A DNA stretch of 64,000 nt. Origin: Trametes villosa. Lineage: Eukaryota > Basidiomycota > Agaricomycetes > Polyporales > Polyporaceae. Of the stretch, positions 1-10,158 are shown in pieces. Where the stretch lies: assembly GCA_002964805.2 (NCBI GenBank), contig PUDQ02000131.1, positions 1-64,000 on the forward strand, read 5' to 3'. Below the pieces are notes generated by a model. The model did no database searches. It saw only the letters and a list, made by a program, of their open reading frames with translations, and had not been told where the DNA came from. The position numbers were made by a program, and so were the translations under genes. Every line of letters starts with the position of its first letter. Positions within the stretch are counted from its first letter, which is position 1.

Positions 1-227
1 ACTGCCCCTCCCATAAGGTACGTTCACTGCAGTGATTTGCGGGGGGGACAAGGCGTATGAACGGGCGACTGTCCGTGGGGTCTGGACGGTAATGCTTGGT
101 GGGCACGCCTTTGCGCCGTGTTAACCTTCAAAAGGAGTGTCAAGGTTTCTGAACCATGCCATTGGACAAGGTAACCCAGCTAGGAAGTTCGGTGTGTACG
201 AAACCGGACCTCACCCGCAAAACGTAT

Positions 228-297
228 GCATTAAGGGGGAATCGAACCCCCGGCGGGTCGATGGCAACGACCCAGGTTACCACTACCCCATTAATGC
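228..297 (-). tRNA. tRNA-Gly (anticodon GCC)
   Basis: Read on the minus strand, these 70 nt fold as a complete cloverleaf without an intron. The 7-bp acceptor stem is GCATTAA paired with TTAATGC. The anticodon loop TTGCCAT carries GCC (plus-strand 263-265), and the T arm contains GGTTCGATTCC, a good B box. A TTTT run lies a few bases downstream (plus-strand aaaa at 219-222) and fits a Pol III terminator. The 3' CCA is not encoded, as usual in eukaryotes. The structure was folded by eye. Confidence 0.95.
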
Positions 298-725
298 CTT
301 GAGAACGTAGCGCTCCCATACCTTCTACGGGTTGGACAAGCATCATAGTCCCAGATTCCACACATTATTCCTTTCATATCGAGCCATTACATACCCCATT
401 TATCGGACGTTGGACTGAGGGCAGCGCTCCGTGCAGACAGGTGTTGTGCGAAAAAATACGCGTATTCACCGAAGAACGTGACCGTGCGACATCGTGGTCA
501 GTTAGGACGTCGGCTAAGGGAGCAGGCGCCCGGCGCGGTCGCCCTCGACGGCGACCACGTTCTCCGCCATGTTCCTCTTCTTCGGCCATCTCCCACGTTC
601 GGCTTCTTATACCTCTTTTTCCTCACCCATTTAAAGCTTGTGCCGACAGTCCCCTGAGGCATCTACGGTGAACTATGCGCTGACCGCGTATTCCTCCCCC
701 ACCAGCGCAGGGATAGTAACATTGC
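298..725. other. intergenic: upstream of the tRNA and of the 980-aa gene
   Basis: No convincing coding exon or RNA gene is visible between the tRNA and the next start codon. The stretch presumably holds the promoter of the gene at 726. I see no clear TATA box. The short ORFs here have no recognisable motif. Confidence 0.5.
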
Positions 726-3668
726 ATGTCCATCGTCCCCAATACGCTCTGGAGCTGGAGGTGGCAGTCCCCCGTCAACCTGGGGTCGATGCTTGTTCCA
801 CTCGCGATAAAGGCCCTTGTGCAAAACCAGGTAGACTTGATCCTGCAAGAATGCCATCTTCGTGACTGGGTGAACTGGACACACGAGGACCTTCGCAAGG
901 CTTCGCTCAGCTCTCGGCATGCGCGAAAGCAGGCGTTGCTGGGTGGGTGTTCGGGTATGCTGTCGGGCCTTGGCGCGGTCTCTCTCAACGACGACGCGTG
1001 GACGCCTGTGTACATTCTCTCTGTCACCATCCCGCGCGCGCAATTGGTGGAGACGTCGCATCCCTCCGACTTTCGTATCCTGGACGTCGTATGGGAGCAC
1101 AAGCCGTCTGCCGCCCTCTCTGTCACATTCTACAACAATCATCTACCCTCGGAGTCTAGCTTTCGGCACTTCGTCACCCACAACCTCTCAACAAAACGGC
1201 GCTCAGAGTGGACTCTCGGCCGCAAAGGCAGCGGGTTTCCCCGCGCCGCTCAAGTGCTCATGAACGAGCTCTACCGCAGGCCGAGCGTGCCGGAGAACCA
1301 TCCCGCACGCAGCGTCGCCCTACGCGTCGGCGAATCCGTAGGCGAGTTTGGGTGGAGCGAGCCAAAAGATGGGCAGCGAGAGCTGATGCTCAGGCAATAC
1401 GAGCTGCGTCCGCTCAGCCTGACAGAGGTGCAGAGCGTACCCGGTACCATCTCTACTCACTCCTTGACGACTTCGGATGGTCGCTCACAGGCTGCGGACG
1501 ATACAGACTTTGCCTTCCCCTTCGACAAGGACGCCCCGCGCACCGTGCGCGAGTTCTCGAAGGAGAAACGCGTTGCGGCGATCTACCGGGAGCGTTTCGT
1601 GCTCCGCATGTCTGAGAAGACCATCTCCGACGTGCGCGCGACGGAGTCTGCTCACGAGCGGCCGCTCGTGCAGACAGACGAGGTGTTGGTCACGATCAAC
1701 GGCCTCGAATCGTCGTACACCCCAGAGCTGCTCTTCTCCGCGGTGTGGGACATCTTCCCCCCGCACCAGTCGTGGTCTGTGCCGCTCCCAGGGCGGAACC
1801 TCCCCGCGTTCGTCTTCTACAAGCCAGCCGCGATTGACGCAGCTCGCGACGCCCCGCGACCCTGCTTCTTCCTCCGCGGCTACTTGGTCCCTTCCGGCCC
1901 TCCGCTCCACACACTCGGAGTCAACTACTCGAGCGATCTCGACCTCGTTGACGATCAGACTGTAGCAACGACGGGTGCGCGGTTCGGCGCGTACCTGCTG
2001 CATCTCGCGATAGCGCTCGACACGGCGTTCTGCACCATGCCCGAGCTGGCCGTCGAGCTCGCGGTGGACATCCTGACGGACTCGAAGGCGCCCTCATATA
2101 GTTTCGGACGGGTCCTCTCTCCGTCGCGGTCGATGGAGGAAGACGGAAGGCTCGCGTATCGCGCGGCGTTTGAGGCGGCGTGGCGGCGGTTGGATACATC
2201 GTTGGCGGACCCGGATCCGGTGCTTTACCCATATGCCACCGAGAACGCCTCTGAGGATGAGAAGGGACTCATCGAAGGGTTGGGCATGCGCCCTATCCCC
2301 GTCCAGCCGCACGTGAAGCAAATACTGGAGAAGGCTGGCGCGTACCCTCCCATCAAGATGTACGCCGAGGCGCTACTCCTCTCTTCCCCAGGGACGTTGC
2401 AGCAGCCTCACGGAACCGAAAACCTGCGCGCCGCGCTTACGATGCTCTTCCCCGCGGCGCAAGGCGATCTCTTGTCTCTCCGTCGGTACGACTATCCCCA
2501 GCCCCGCATCGTGTGGGACACGAAGGCGGAGATATTCGTGATGAGCGCGTCCGTGGCTTGCGAGGAGCACCAGGTTGGGGATGCTGGCGGCGAACCGTGT
2601 CTGTGCTGGGTGGGTGTGGTGTTGATGGAGGCCGTCGCGAGCTGGAGGTCGAAGAAGGGCGCACCCGGCGGGCAAGTAATCTCAGACTCAACAGTCTTCC
2701 GCGCCCTCCTGCAGTGCACGCAGCCAGCTCACAGCGGACAGCGCGCGAGCTCGACATCTTCAGCGAGCTCCGCCCCCTCGGAGGTGCGCGTGGCGGAGCA
2801 GTGGGACGACGGTGAGCTCGAGTACAACGACCTGCCCACCCCGAAGACGCAGGCCGCGCTCGCCTACCCGTCCCCTCAGTCGCCCTCGGTTCAGCATCGC
2901 CGACGCACCCGTGCTGTGCGCTCCCCCGCGTTTGTTATCACGCCTCTTCCGTCGAAGCGCCAGCGCAGCGGGGGCGCGCCGTCGCCTTCGCCCAGCCTAA
3001 GCCACTCCCCGCCCGTTACTGGGAATCCTGGTGCGACGGACCCCTTTACTGAGGCAGCAGGCTCTCCGCCCGAGGGCACGTCGGGCGCGCCGGACGGCCT
3101 GGCAGACTTCTCAGACATCGTAGCGGACATGCACAGGCGGCTCGACGGCCGCGTGCGCGCCATCCAAGAACACCACACGCGCACACGCACAGCGCTCCAA
3201 GACCAGCTCGCACAAGCACATACAACCGCCACCTCGCTGCGCGCGACACTCGAGACAGAGCGCGCTGAGCACGCCGCAGTCGTCGCGGCGAAGGAGGCGG
3301 CGCTCGCGGCGCGCGAGCTCGCGCTCGAGGACAAGGACGCGCTGCTCCGCGCGTGGGACGTGACGGTGCGGCGGCTAAGGGAGGCGCTGAGGGAGCGCGC
3401 GAGGAGGGCACGGGCGGTGGAGGCGGAGGCGGCGAGGGAGCGGAGGGATAATGGAAGGTTGCGCGCGAAGGCGGAGGCGATTAGGAGGCAGCTGATGGAT
3501 ATGGCGCGGGCGCCGAGTGAGCGGGAGGGGAGTGTGGTTGAGGTGGATGGGATTCTGGGAGGAGGAGGAGGTGACGGGGGCGGGGACGGGAAGGAGGAGG
3601 TGGAGGAGGTGGAGGAGGTGGAGGGCTGGGGTGAGCCTCCAGTGTTGAAGAGAATGCGTGTGCGTTGA
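726..3668 (+). CDS. hypothetical protein, 980 aa, C-terminal coiled coil
   Basis: A single uninterrupted exon encodes 980 aa, which is unusual in this intron-rich window. I do not recognise the family with confidence. Residues ~1-650 look globular. A segment near residues 150-165 (GRKGSGFPRAAQVLM) is faintly like the glycine-rich G2 box of GHKL/Bergerat ATPases, but no convincing N box or DxGxG is present, so this is only a hint. Residues ~690-790 are Ser/Pro-rich with basic clusters resembling nuclear localisation signals (HRRRTR, PSKRQR). Residues ~800-935 form a long Ala/Arg/Glu-rich coiled coil. The tail is Gly/Glu-rich (GGGGGDGGGD, then repeated EEV) and ends LKRMRVR. The first ATG of the open frame was chosen; an upstream exon cannot be excluded. 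A nuclear scaffold-like protein is a guess. Confidence 0.6.
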   Translation: MSIVPNTLWSWRWQSPVNLGSMLVPLAIKALVQNQVDLILQECHLRDWVNWTHEDLRKASLSSRHARKQALLGGCSGMLSGLGAVSLNDDAWTPVYILSVTIPRAQLVETSHPSDFRILDVVWEHKPSAALSVTFYNNHLPSESSFRHFVTHNLSTKRRSEWTLGRKGSGFPRAAQVLMNELYRRPSVPENHPARSVALRVGESVGEFGWSEPKDGQRELMLRQYELRPLSLTEVQSVPGTISTHSLTTSDGRSQAADDTDFAFPFDKDAPRTVREFSKEKRVAAIYRERFVLRMSEKTISDVRATESAHERPLVQTDEVLVTINGLESSYTPELLFSAVWDIFPPHQSWSVPLPGRNLPAFVFYKPAAIDAARDAPRPCFFLRGYLVPSGPPLHTLGVNYSSDLDLVDDQTVATTGARFGAYLLHLAIALDTAFCTMPELAVELAVDILTDSKAPSYSFGRVLSPSRSMEEDGRLAYRAAFEAAWRRLDTSLADPDPVLYPYATENASEDEKGLIEGLGMRPIPVQPHVKQILEKAGAYPPIKMYAEALLLSSPGTLQQPHGTENLRAALTMLFPAAQGDLLSLRRYDYPQPRIVWDTKAEIFVMSASVACEEHQVGDAGGEPCLCWVGVVLMEAVASWRSKKGAPGGQVISDSTVFRALLQCTQPAHSGQRASSTSSASSAPSEVRVAEQWDDGELEYNDLPTPKTQAALAYPSPQSPSVQHRRRTRAVRSPAFVITPLPSKRQRSGGAPSPSPSLSHSPPVTGNPGATDPFTEAAGSPPEGTSGAPDGLADFSDIVADMHRRLDGRVRAIQEHHTRTRTALQDQLAQAHTTATSLRATLETERAEHAAVVAAKEAALAARELALEDKDALLRAWDVTVRRLREALRERARRARAVEAEAARERRDNGRLRAKAEAIRRQLMDMARAPSEREGSVVEVDGILGGGGGDGGGDGKEEVEEVEEVEGWGEPPVLKRMRVR

Positions 3669-5457
3669 TTTGGTTCTGGTCTTGCGCTTGTTTGGATGTT
3701 GTCGTGCTCTGTTCTTGCTGTGGATTGCTCGTCGTGTCTGTATATATAGCTCGCCGTTTGTGTATCATAGGATAGCCTGAAGCACAGCTCAACCGTAACC
3801 TAGTATGTCTTTCTTGCGAAAAAACCACTACTCAAGGCTCATACCTGTTCTATGCTGAACAGCGTGGGTTTGATTCTTCCTTGCAAGTGATGACTTGCTA
3901 TCCAGCAATGCCACTTAGGTGTGCACGGTCGTTCGGTATTGGAATCCATAGTATTCAAGAGGCGAGCACGGCCAGCGCGCAATGGTATGGAAACAGGAAT
4001 TACGGAGACGGAAAATGTTTGCAGCCCTGCAAACTCTGTCTTGGATAGAGACAAGAGAAGAGTCGGGTAGGCACGTATGGAGGGGCTAGGAGTGGTCGGT
4101 TTGTGCCTTGAAGCAGCAGCTGAGAGATAACAGTGCGTCAGCCAGGACTCGGACGCGAGGGAGATTAGCGCAACGCACATTCGGAACCAGCCAGAATCGC
4201 GTGCGCTTCTGCGCAAGTTCTGCACGGACGGAACGGGGGAACCGTCGGAAAGGCGGGTGTGGTGAGGCCAGGAGTGGACGGCCTCGCGCCTTGGAGCAGC
4301 GGCTGTGAGCGTGCAGCAGTGCATCAGCAAGCCCAAGGTTAAAGCAAAGGAGAGAACTGCAACGCACATTCGGAGCCAGCCGTAATCGCCGCGTGCGCAT
4401 CTGCGCGATGATAAGTAGAGGAATGGGACAACAGCAGACCCTCAGGCTCGTTCCCTAGATAGTGGCGGCAGCCACGACTACTCAGAGCCATCGTCAGCGC
4501 CCGGGACTCCGAGTGTGGGGGGAGGGATGAGGGAGCGTACCGCCAGCGTCGTATAGTGGCCGCGGGTTCGTGTCCCTGATGCGAGCTGGGGAGGCATCTC
4601 CGAGAAGATGCCCCGAGCCGTCGGTGACGGCGCGGCACACGCCCATTGACCAGGCTGACGCTACTGGTGTTTGGCGGCGCCCCAGCTGGAGTGGCTTCCC
4701 ACCTGGGGAAGGGGCGGCTATTGTGAGGTACGGTCAGCGAACAGCGCACACAGGTTTGAAGGTCGGGAGCTTACTGCTAGCGCCCTCAACCACAAGTGAA
4801 GCATGCTCCGGGGAGACAATTCCGCAGGGAAGGCCTAAGAGGGGAGAAGGAAAGCGTAGAGAGCAACCCTGCGAGAGCGATAGAAAACAGATACAAGCCG
4901 GAAGGGGGGTGGGGCACTCGGCGGGAGGAAGGGGAAGGGAATAGTGCTCAGAGAGCACAGTCGGGAAGAGGAAGGGGGGAGAGTGCCTAGAGAGCATGGT
5001 CCGGCGAGGGGCACTCCTTTATACATCGCGAGAACAGCGCTGTACGCCGCTGCCACTAGTGGCTAGCAGCGATACGATCGGCGTCAGCCTCTACGTATGC
5101 GAGCAGGTGAACCGAGGAGTGGCGCGAGTTGGATGACTTTCACCAAACTGCGATATCGTTAGGTTCTAGCCCATGCCACCATCCCACACCGCCATGATGT
5201 CGCAGACCATGACACTCTGGATGATCGGCACAGTATCCGGGGCCGTGGTGGAGGATGTCAGCTCACCACAGGTAGACCAGGTTGAGGCGTCGCGACTCAT
5301 CCGAGGTGCTGGGATAGGTTAAGAGAGTCGTATTTTGTCTGCTTTTCCGAGTCTTTTTCGATTCTACATATTTTCTCGCGCTAGAAAGAAGGAATCGTGG
5401 TCCGCCATGCGTGTCCATCGTCGCGTTAATCGCTTCTCGCCACCAGCCCCTCCGACG
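3669..5457. other. 1.8-kb gene-poor stretch with an imperfect duplication
   Basis: This lies between the convergent 3' ends of the 980-aa gene and PAN3. I find no multi-exon gene. It contains an imperfect tandem duplication (separate entry) and a 49-codon ORF at 5173-5322 starting MPPSHTAMMSQTM, which is too short to call. A weak TATA-like tttatac sits near 5020. The ORFs on both strands have skewed, low-complexity composition. Confidence 0.5.
4088..4408. repeat. imperfect tandem duplication, two units of ~130-140 bp
   Basis: A segment beginning ggagtggtcgg near 4088 and ending with gcaacgcacattcgga...gcgtgcgcttctgcgc near 4215 recurs as ggagtggacgg near 4270 through ...gcgtgcgcatctgcgc near 4408. 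The block gcaacgcacattcgga (about 4169 and 4361) is the best conserved core. Offset is about 190 bp. A degraded third copy may lie near 4470-4520. No function is evident. Confidence 0.75.
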
Positions 5458-8265
5458 TCATGCCCGAACCAGTTCACTGCACATTGGCACAGTCAGCACG
5501 GAGTCGCACCTTACAATCACCGGCAAGCCGAAGAGAAGAGAGGACGAGGAAGGGACGCACGTGAAGGCAGACTCGACGCAGGCCTTGACCTCGCGGTAGC
5601 TGACGACGAGGCAGCTCTGCTCGTCGCGCGAGACGAGCATGATGCGCTCGTCCGTGCCCGCGTCGAGCTTGTTGAGGCACGCGAGCACGTGCGTGAGATT
5701 CACCACCGGGCGCCCGACCTCGTCCACCTGGTGGAAGACGTAGTCCCGGAAGAGCTTCACGATGTACCGATCCCCGGTTTCGGACCAGCGCGTCTCGTGG
5801 TTGTGCCTGGGCGGAGGGGTGGTGAGATGAGCAGTGAATGGGGAATGGAGAAGGGGAGGGGAGGACGTACTCGGGGCGCTCGTTGATGAAGCCGAACTTG
5901 CAGAGCAGGCGGACGAGGCGCGCGTTCTCGAGCTCGGTCATCAGCTCGCCTTCCAGTCGGTCGGCGGCGCTAGTAAGGCTGTCAGATTACCCAAGTAAGA
6001 CACGTATGATTGACATTTAGCGCGTACTTCTGAGCCTCGTCCAGCTCGGTCAGCAACCGACTGCCGATCATGTCAAACAGCTGTCCGATAGTCTACAACC
6101 CTATTAGCCTTCCCCCCACCACCGAATGCTTAATTGAATAAACGCACCTTGGGGCCGATGGGCTTGGAGATGAGGAACAGCACGACGCTCTTGACGTCCG
6201 CCGAGTAGTTCCGGCCGATGCTCTCGATGGCCTTCGGGATGTTGTTCATCGCGCCGACGCTGCCCGCGCACAGCTGGATGATCAGCGCGCCGAACATCGA
6301 CAGGTCGTCCTGCTGCATGTGCGTGAGGTCCGCGGGCATGTCGTACATCAGCACGTCGACGACGCCGCACGAGCCGAGCCGGACCCTTCAACACACACAG
6401 GCATAATCAGCAGCTGCGTAGCGTACAATGCAGGCGTAAGGGTTTACCTGTTCTTGCCGGTGACGAGGACCTTGGTCACGTCGATGAGGCGTACCGCGAG
6501 GCCTGCGTCGTGCGCCGCCTTGAGGGCGTTCGCGATCTGGATGATGTACGACCAGAGGGTGCGCTCCGAGACGCGGTTCGAGTGCGCCTGCAGCCGTCCA
6601 TGCTGGAACTGGGGCGGCTTGATCTTGATGTGCGCCTCGTAGAGCGTCTGAGCGTTCGGGTGGTCCTCGTAAACCACGACGAGGGCTGCAAAAATCGATA
6701 GGATGAGAGGAGGGCAAGACGACGCGTTAGCGGGAGTGCATACACGAGTCGTTGAATGCGCGAGTCGTGAACGCTTCGTGCACGGAGACGACGTTCGGAT
6801 GTCGGATGCGCGACCACGCCTCGATGCTTGAGAACGCCGCCTGCTGCATGAGGCGGAAGTCTGGTCGCAACGACCGCACGCGTTAGCTTATTGTCTGTTG
6901 CGTTACGTACGAAAGGAGACGTACTCTCGACGCGGCGCAGGACGTAGGTCACGCCGTCGCTCGAGTTAGTCGCGCGATACAGCGTAGAGTACCAGTTGCC
7001 GAACTTGCGACGTTCTGCGCCAACGGGCTCCAGCGGGACGAGAGAGTGGTAGCCTTGCAGTTCCTCGGGTAAACCAAGGCCTGTGGGCGGGACGGAACGG
7101 ACAGTCTCTGAACGCCTCTGCAGTTCTTCCCGAATCTCATCTGAGATGAAGTATCGGTGTGAGAGGGCTTCTGGACGAGGGAGGGTATATAGGTGGTAGT
7201 TGAGCTGTGAGGCGGAGTGAGCATATAGATCTGAGAAAGTGTTGTGCATGGCAAATGCACGCAGCATACACAAGACTAGCGGAAGCGGAGAGATCCACAT
7301 AGGCAAGGGCCATTTTGACCCACAACTCCGGATCGACCGTTAAGGGACGCGTCACATACCGTTTGGGTGTGATAGTTCATGGAGGGAACGTAGAATGGGT
7401 CGAGCGTTGCCGCATCATAACCAGGAGGAAGCTCGTACGGATTCATCGAGGGCTAGCCGACGAATGTATTAGACCCGGAGCGCGTCTGTTGGGAACAAAA
7501 ATCTCACCACTTGTCCCCCATCGTCCGAGGTCTCGCCATGACCGGCATAAGAGTAAGGATTGTAAGCATCATATTGATCAGGGTCCAAGGCCTGTTCAAC
7601 CTCGGGTTGCTGCTCCGGCGGCTGAGAAGAAGACTGCTCGGATGAGGAGTCGCTGGGGGGCGGCTGCGTCAGGGGCGCGACGGCCGGGGGAGATGCGGCG
7701 CGACGCACGAGGAAATGGAGGATTGGGGCTGGATAGATGCTGGGACAGCTGCCGCAGGAGTTGGGCTTGCGGGATTGGTCTTGGGAACAAATACAGGCGC
7801 GTTCACGGCCTGCGCAGGCAGAGCCGCGGCCGGAGTGGGAGAGTCCGGCGGGCTGTTCGATCGTCAGTGAGATGAGGTGGTTCTGGGCGGATGTGGACGT
7901 ACGCCGGGGAGGGCGCGTCGCGCTGAGGGGTGGATGAGTGACGCCGATCATCCGGGGAAACTTAGTCACGCACCGACGGATGGTAGTAGATACAGCCTTT
8001 ATCCTGGAATTTACAATGACTGCACGCGATGAGCCGACGGACACGGCATATGTGGTGTGCACGCACCCGTAGATGAGAATATTCCTACACTGGCGTTGGG
8101 TGTTGTCTGTGCGGGACGGTAAAGATGATTGGCATGGGACGGGCAGGAGTCACACGGACCCTTCTTGGACGGCCGCGGACTGGACGGCTCCTCTGCGGAG
8201 GGTGCGGAGATCTTGATGGCGGACGAAGAGGGCCTGGAGAAGAAAGACATGTCGCCGTGAGCCAT
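5458..8265 (-). CDS. PAN3: PAN3, regulatory subunit of the PAN2-PAN3 deadenylase
   Basis: PAN3 binds poly(A)-binding protein and RNA and recruits the PAN2 exonuclease to trim mRNA poly(A) tails in the cytoplasm. The model has 15 exons (8160-8265, 8067-8106, 7974-8019, 7903-7922, 7709-7852, 7508-7652, 7360-7452, 6925-7204, 6744-6860, 6448-6685, 6148-6385, 6028-6092, 5871-5969, 5561-5806, 5458-5476), giving 631 aa, close to family length. Joining exons 1-3 rebuilds the N-terminal CCCH zinc finger ([10 protein letters not shown] then [11 protein letters not shown]). Then come a Pro/Ser/Gln-rich linker with a poly(A)-binding-protein contact-like stretch (NAPVFVPK), the pseudokinase ([46 protein letters not shown]), and the coiled-coil and C-terminal knob domain ([19 protein letters not shown]) ending FTELVRA. 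The 20-nt exon 7903-7922 is needed to keep frame. It is divergent from TFA2 across ~210 bp. Confidence 0.96.
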
Positions 8266-8475
8266 GGTCGACCAGGCGGACTCGGACGCGGAGGACGACG
8301 TCCGCGCAGGTGAAGGTCAACCTCTGGCCCCCAGCGCTACCACTCCGATCGCTCTCACACAACAGGCGCCCGGATGAGGTAAAACTCTTCTCACGCTCCA
8401 TTCAGTGGCACAGCCGCCCGCGCCGGCACCGACCTCTCCTCGTCCTCGACCACATCGTCCACGCTCCTTCGCACC
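8266..8475. promoter_or_regulatory. shared divergent promoter PAN3 / TFA2
   Basis: 210 bp separate the two start codons. It must hold both 5' UTRs and both promoters. It is rich in short pyrimidine runs towards TFA2 and has no clear TATA box. Confidence 0.5.
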
Positions 8476-9541
8476 ATGACCGGCCTCGCTCGCGACGCCG
8501 CCGCGTTCAAGAGCGCTCTCCACAGACAAGACTACACCTCCTGGCACTCCCAGCCCCCGGGGATCGGACAGCCCCAGCCTGCTGCTGCTCCTCCGCCCGC
8601 GGCGGCGCCCGCAGGAGATGGCGAGCCCTCGAAGAAGAAGAAGCGGCCAAAGTCAAGCACGTCTCTTCTGCTCGGCGTGTCTGCCTTTGGTGCGAGCCAT
8701 GGCTGACCTGCCGATGCAGATGTCGTGTTCTCCCAGCCTGCCGACACCGGTACCGGCACCAATGTCAACACCCAGCTCGTCTACCTCGTAAACCACCTCA
8801 AGTCCAATGGCAACCCCATGCGTCTTCAGGACTTGGCCATCATTACGAATACGCCCGTGGATACGGACAAGGTCCTACTGGAGAAGTTCAAGGGTCATGA
8901 TCGGGTCATACACGATCCCAAGACGGACCTGTACTCCTACCGGGTGCGTGTGGCGTCTCAAACTCACCTCGCAGGATCCTAAGAACCGCATATGGATAGC
9001 ATGACTTCAACGTGCGGAATAAAGCGGCGCTGTTGACAGAGATCCAGCGTCAGACCCGCAAAGGTGGCGGACTATCCGTGCGAACGCTGAAGGAGAGCTG
9101 GAAGGAGGCCCCGACGGCGATTGAGGAGCTCGAGAAGGACGGCGAGGTGTACGTCACGAGAACACTCAAGGATGGCCAGATGCGGATGGTCTTCTGGAAC
9201 GAGGTGAAGCCGACCGAGGAGCAGGGCGGGATGTCCGTCGAGAAAGGTATGTATCCCCCAATTCTGCCGCCCAGGAACGGCGGATTAAGCCCGCGGGAAC
9301 AGAGTTCCACGACCTGTGGCATGGGCTCGAGGTCCCGAACGACGTCGACCTGCTCAAGGCCCTCGCCAACGAGGGCCTTCAGGCGACCGCGTCCGCGGCC
9401 CCGGTACTGAAGGGCGCCGCGAAGAAGAAGGGTAAAAAGTCCGCGCCACGGCAGCGGCAGGTCCGCATCACGAACACACATTTGAAGGGTACGATCGATC
9501 TGTCGCGCGACTACGTTGCACCAGGGGCAGGACAGAAGTAG
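8476..9541 (+). CDS. TFA2: transcription initiation factor IIE subunit beta
   Basis: TFIIE beta helps load and regulate TFIIH at the RNA polymerase II preinitiation complex. Four exons (8476-8656, 8720-8943, 9000-9246, 9303-9541) give 296 aa. After a Lys-rich stretch (KKKKRPKS) come the tandem winged helices typical of the family: SQPADTGTGTNVNTQLVY, LQDLAIITNTPVDTD, KTDLYSYRHDFNVRNKAALL, then RQTRKGGGLSVRTLKESW and GEVYVTRTLKDGQMRMVFWN. The basic C-terminus (KKKGKKSAPRQRQVR) ends near DLSRDYVAPGAGQK. Intron 1 appears to use a GC donor (GCACGT at 8657), which restores ...PKSN-VVFSQPADTG. A standard GT choice either loses VVFSQ or leaves a 30-nt intron. Confidence 0.95.
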
Positions 9542-9975
9542 GGCAGGGAGGCAGGTGCCTCACATATGGACGATATCCGCACCAGGCATGTTCTCTATCC
9601 TATGTATACTAGACTAATACCCGCATATATGCACCATGCAATGAAGACACAGCAGTGCTGCCTTGTAACCTACACTTCAGTCCAGAACCCCCGTAAAGCA
9701 TGCACAACGTGCATGCACCCGGTAGTATCGTGGCGTTCACTCCAACAGCAATAGGATGCCTCTTGAAATGGTATCTCACCGTTGCATCCCCGACAAGCCT
9801 CTACAGAAGCAAACAATGCGGGTTTCACATGGCCTCGTGCGCTGTGTAGAGAATTCTGTAGAAAGATCGCGAACGAGCGCCCATGCCGTGCAGGTGAGTC
9901 GCGACCTTTCTTCGGCAACTCGTGACGCAACGGATGACTTCATCCACTCGCTCACCGCAAGCTGCATCGCCCTCT

Positions 9976-9995
9976 CGAATGTTCGCAGACATTCA
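9976..9995 (+). promoter_or_regulatory. heat-shock element
   Basis: The sequence cGAAtgTTCgcAGAcaTTCa contains four alternating 5-bp units (nGAAn/nTTCn), one with AGA instead of GAA. That fits the binding site of trimeric HSF1. It lies ~50 bp upstream of the TATA box and ~165-180 bp before the HSP20 start codon, a usual position for a strongly inducible small-HSP gene. Confidence 0.85.
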
Positions 9996-10026
9996 GCGAC
10001 ACGCATGCGACCGCCAGCGGCCGGCG

Positions 10027-10034
10027 CATATAAG
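10027..10034 (+). promoter_or_regulatory. TATA box of HSP20
   Basis: The sequence catataag lies 125 bp before the ATG. Transcription would start ~30-40 bp downstream, giving an AC/CT-rich 5' leader of about 90 nt. TATA boxes are otherwise rare in this window, which fits an inducible gene. Confidence 0.75.
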
Positions 10035-10158
10035 GGCCCGCGGTCGCAGCAGGGGTGCCCCAGTCTAGAGCAAAGTACCAAGTCCACAGTTCACGACCGC
10101 TTTCCTCGTCTCACCCACATACCCCCCTCTTCTCTTTAACGACACTTCACGACTCGAG

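Larger units (their letters stand above)
9542..10158. promoter_or_regulatory. intergenic: TFA2 3' end and HSP20 heat-shock promoter
   Basis: The left part is TFA2 3' UTR and holds a perfect 8-bp inverted repeat (gcatgcac-aac-gtgcatgc, 9698-9716). The right part is the HSP20 promoter with a heat-shock element and a TATA box (separate entries), plus a weaker GAA/TTC cluster near 9850-9866. Confidence 0.7.

Noticed and set aside
1485..2003. Minus-strand ORFs across the 980-aa gene
   Set aside because: Antisense shadows caused by high GC at third positions; the plus-strand frame is continuous over 2.9 kb.
5173..5322. 49-codon ORF starting MPPSHTAMMSQTM
   Set aside because: Protein-like composition, but too short, with no homology, splice context or clear promoter; chance cannot be excluded.
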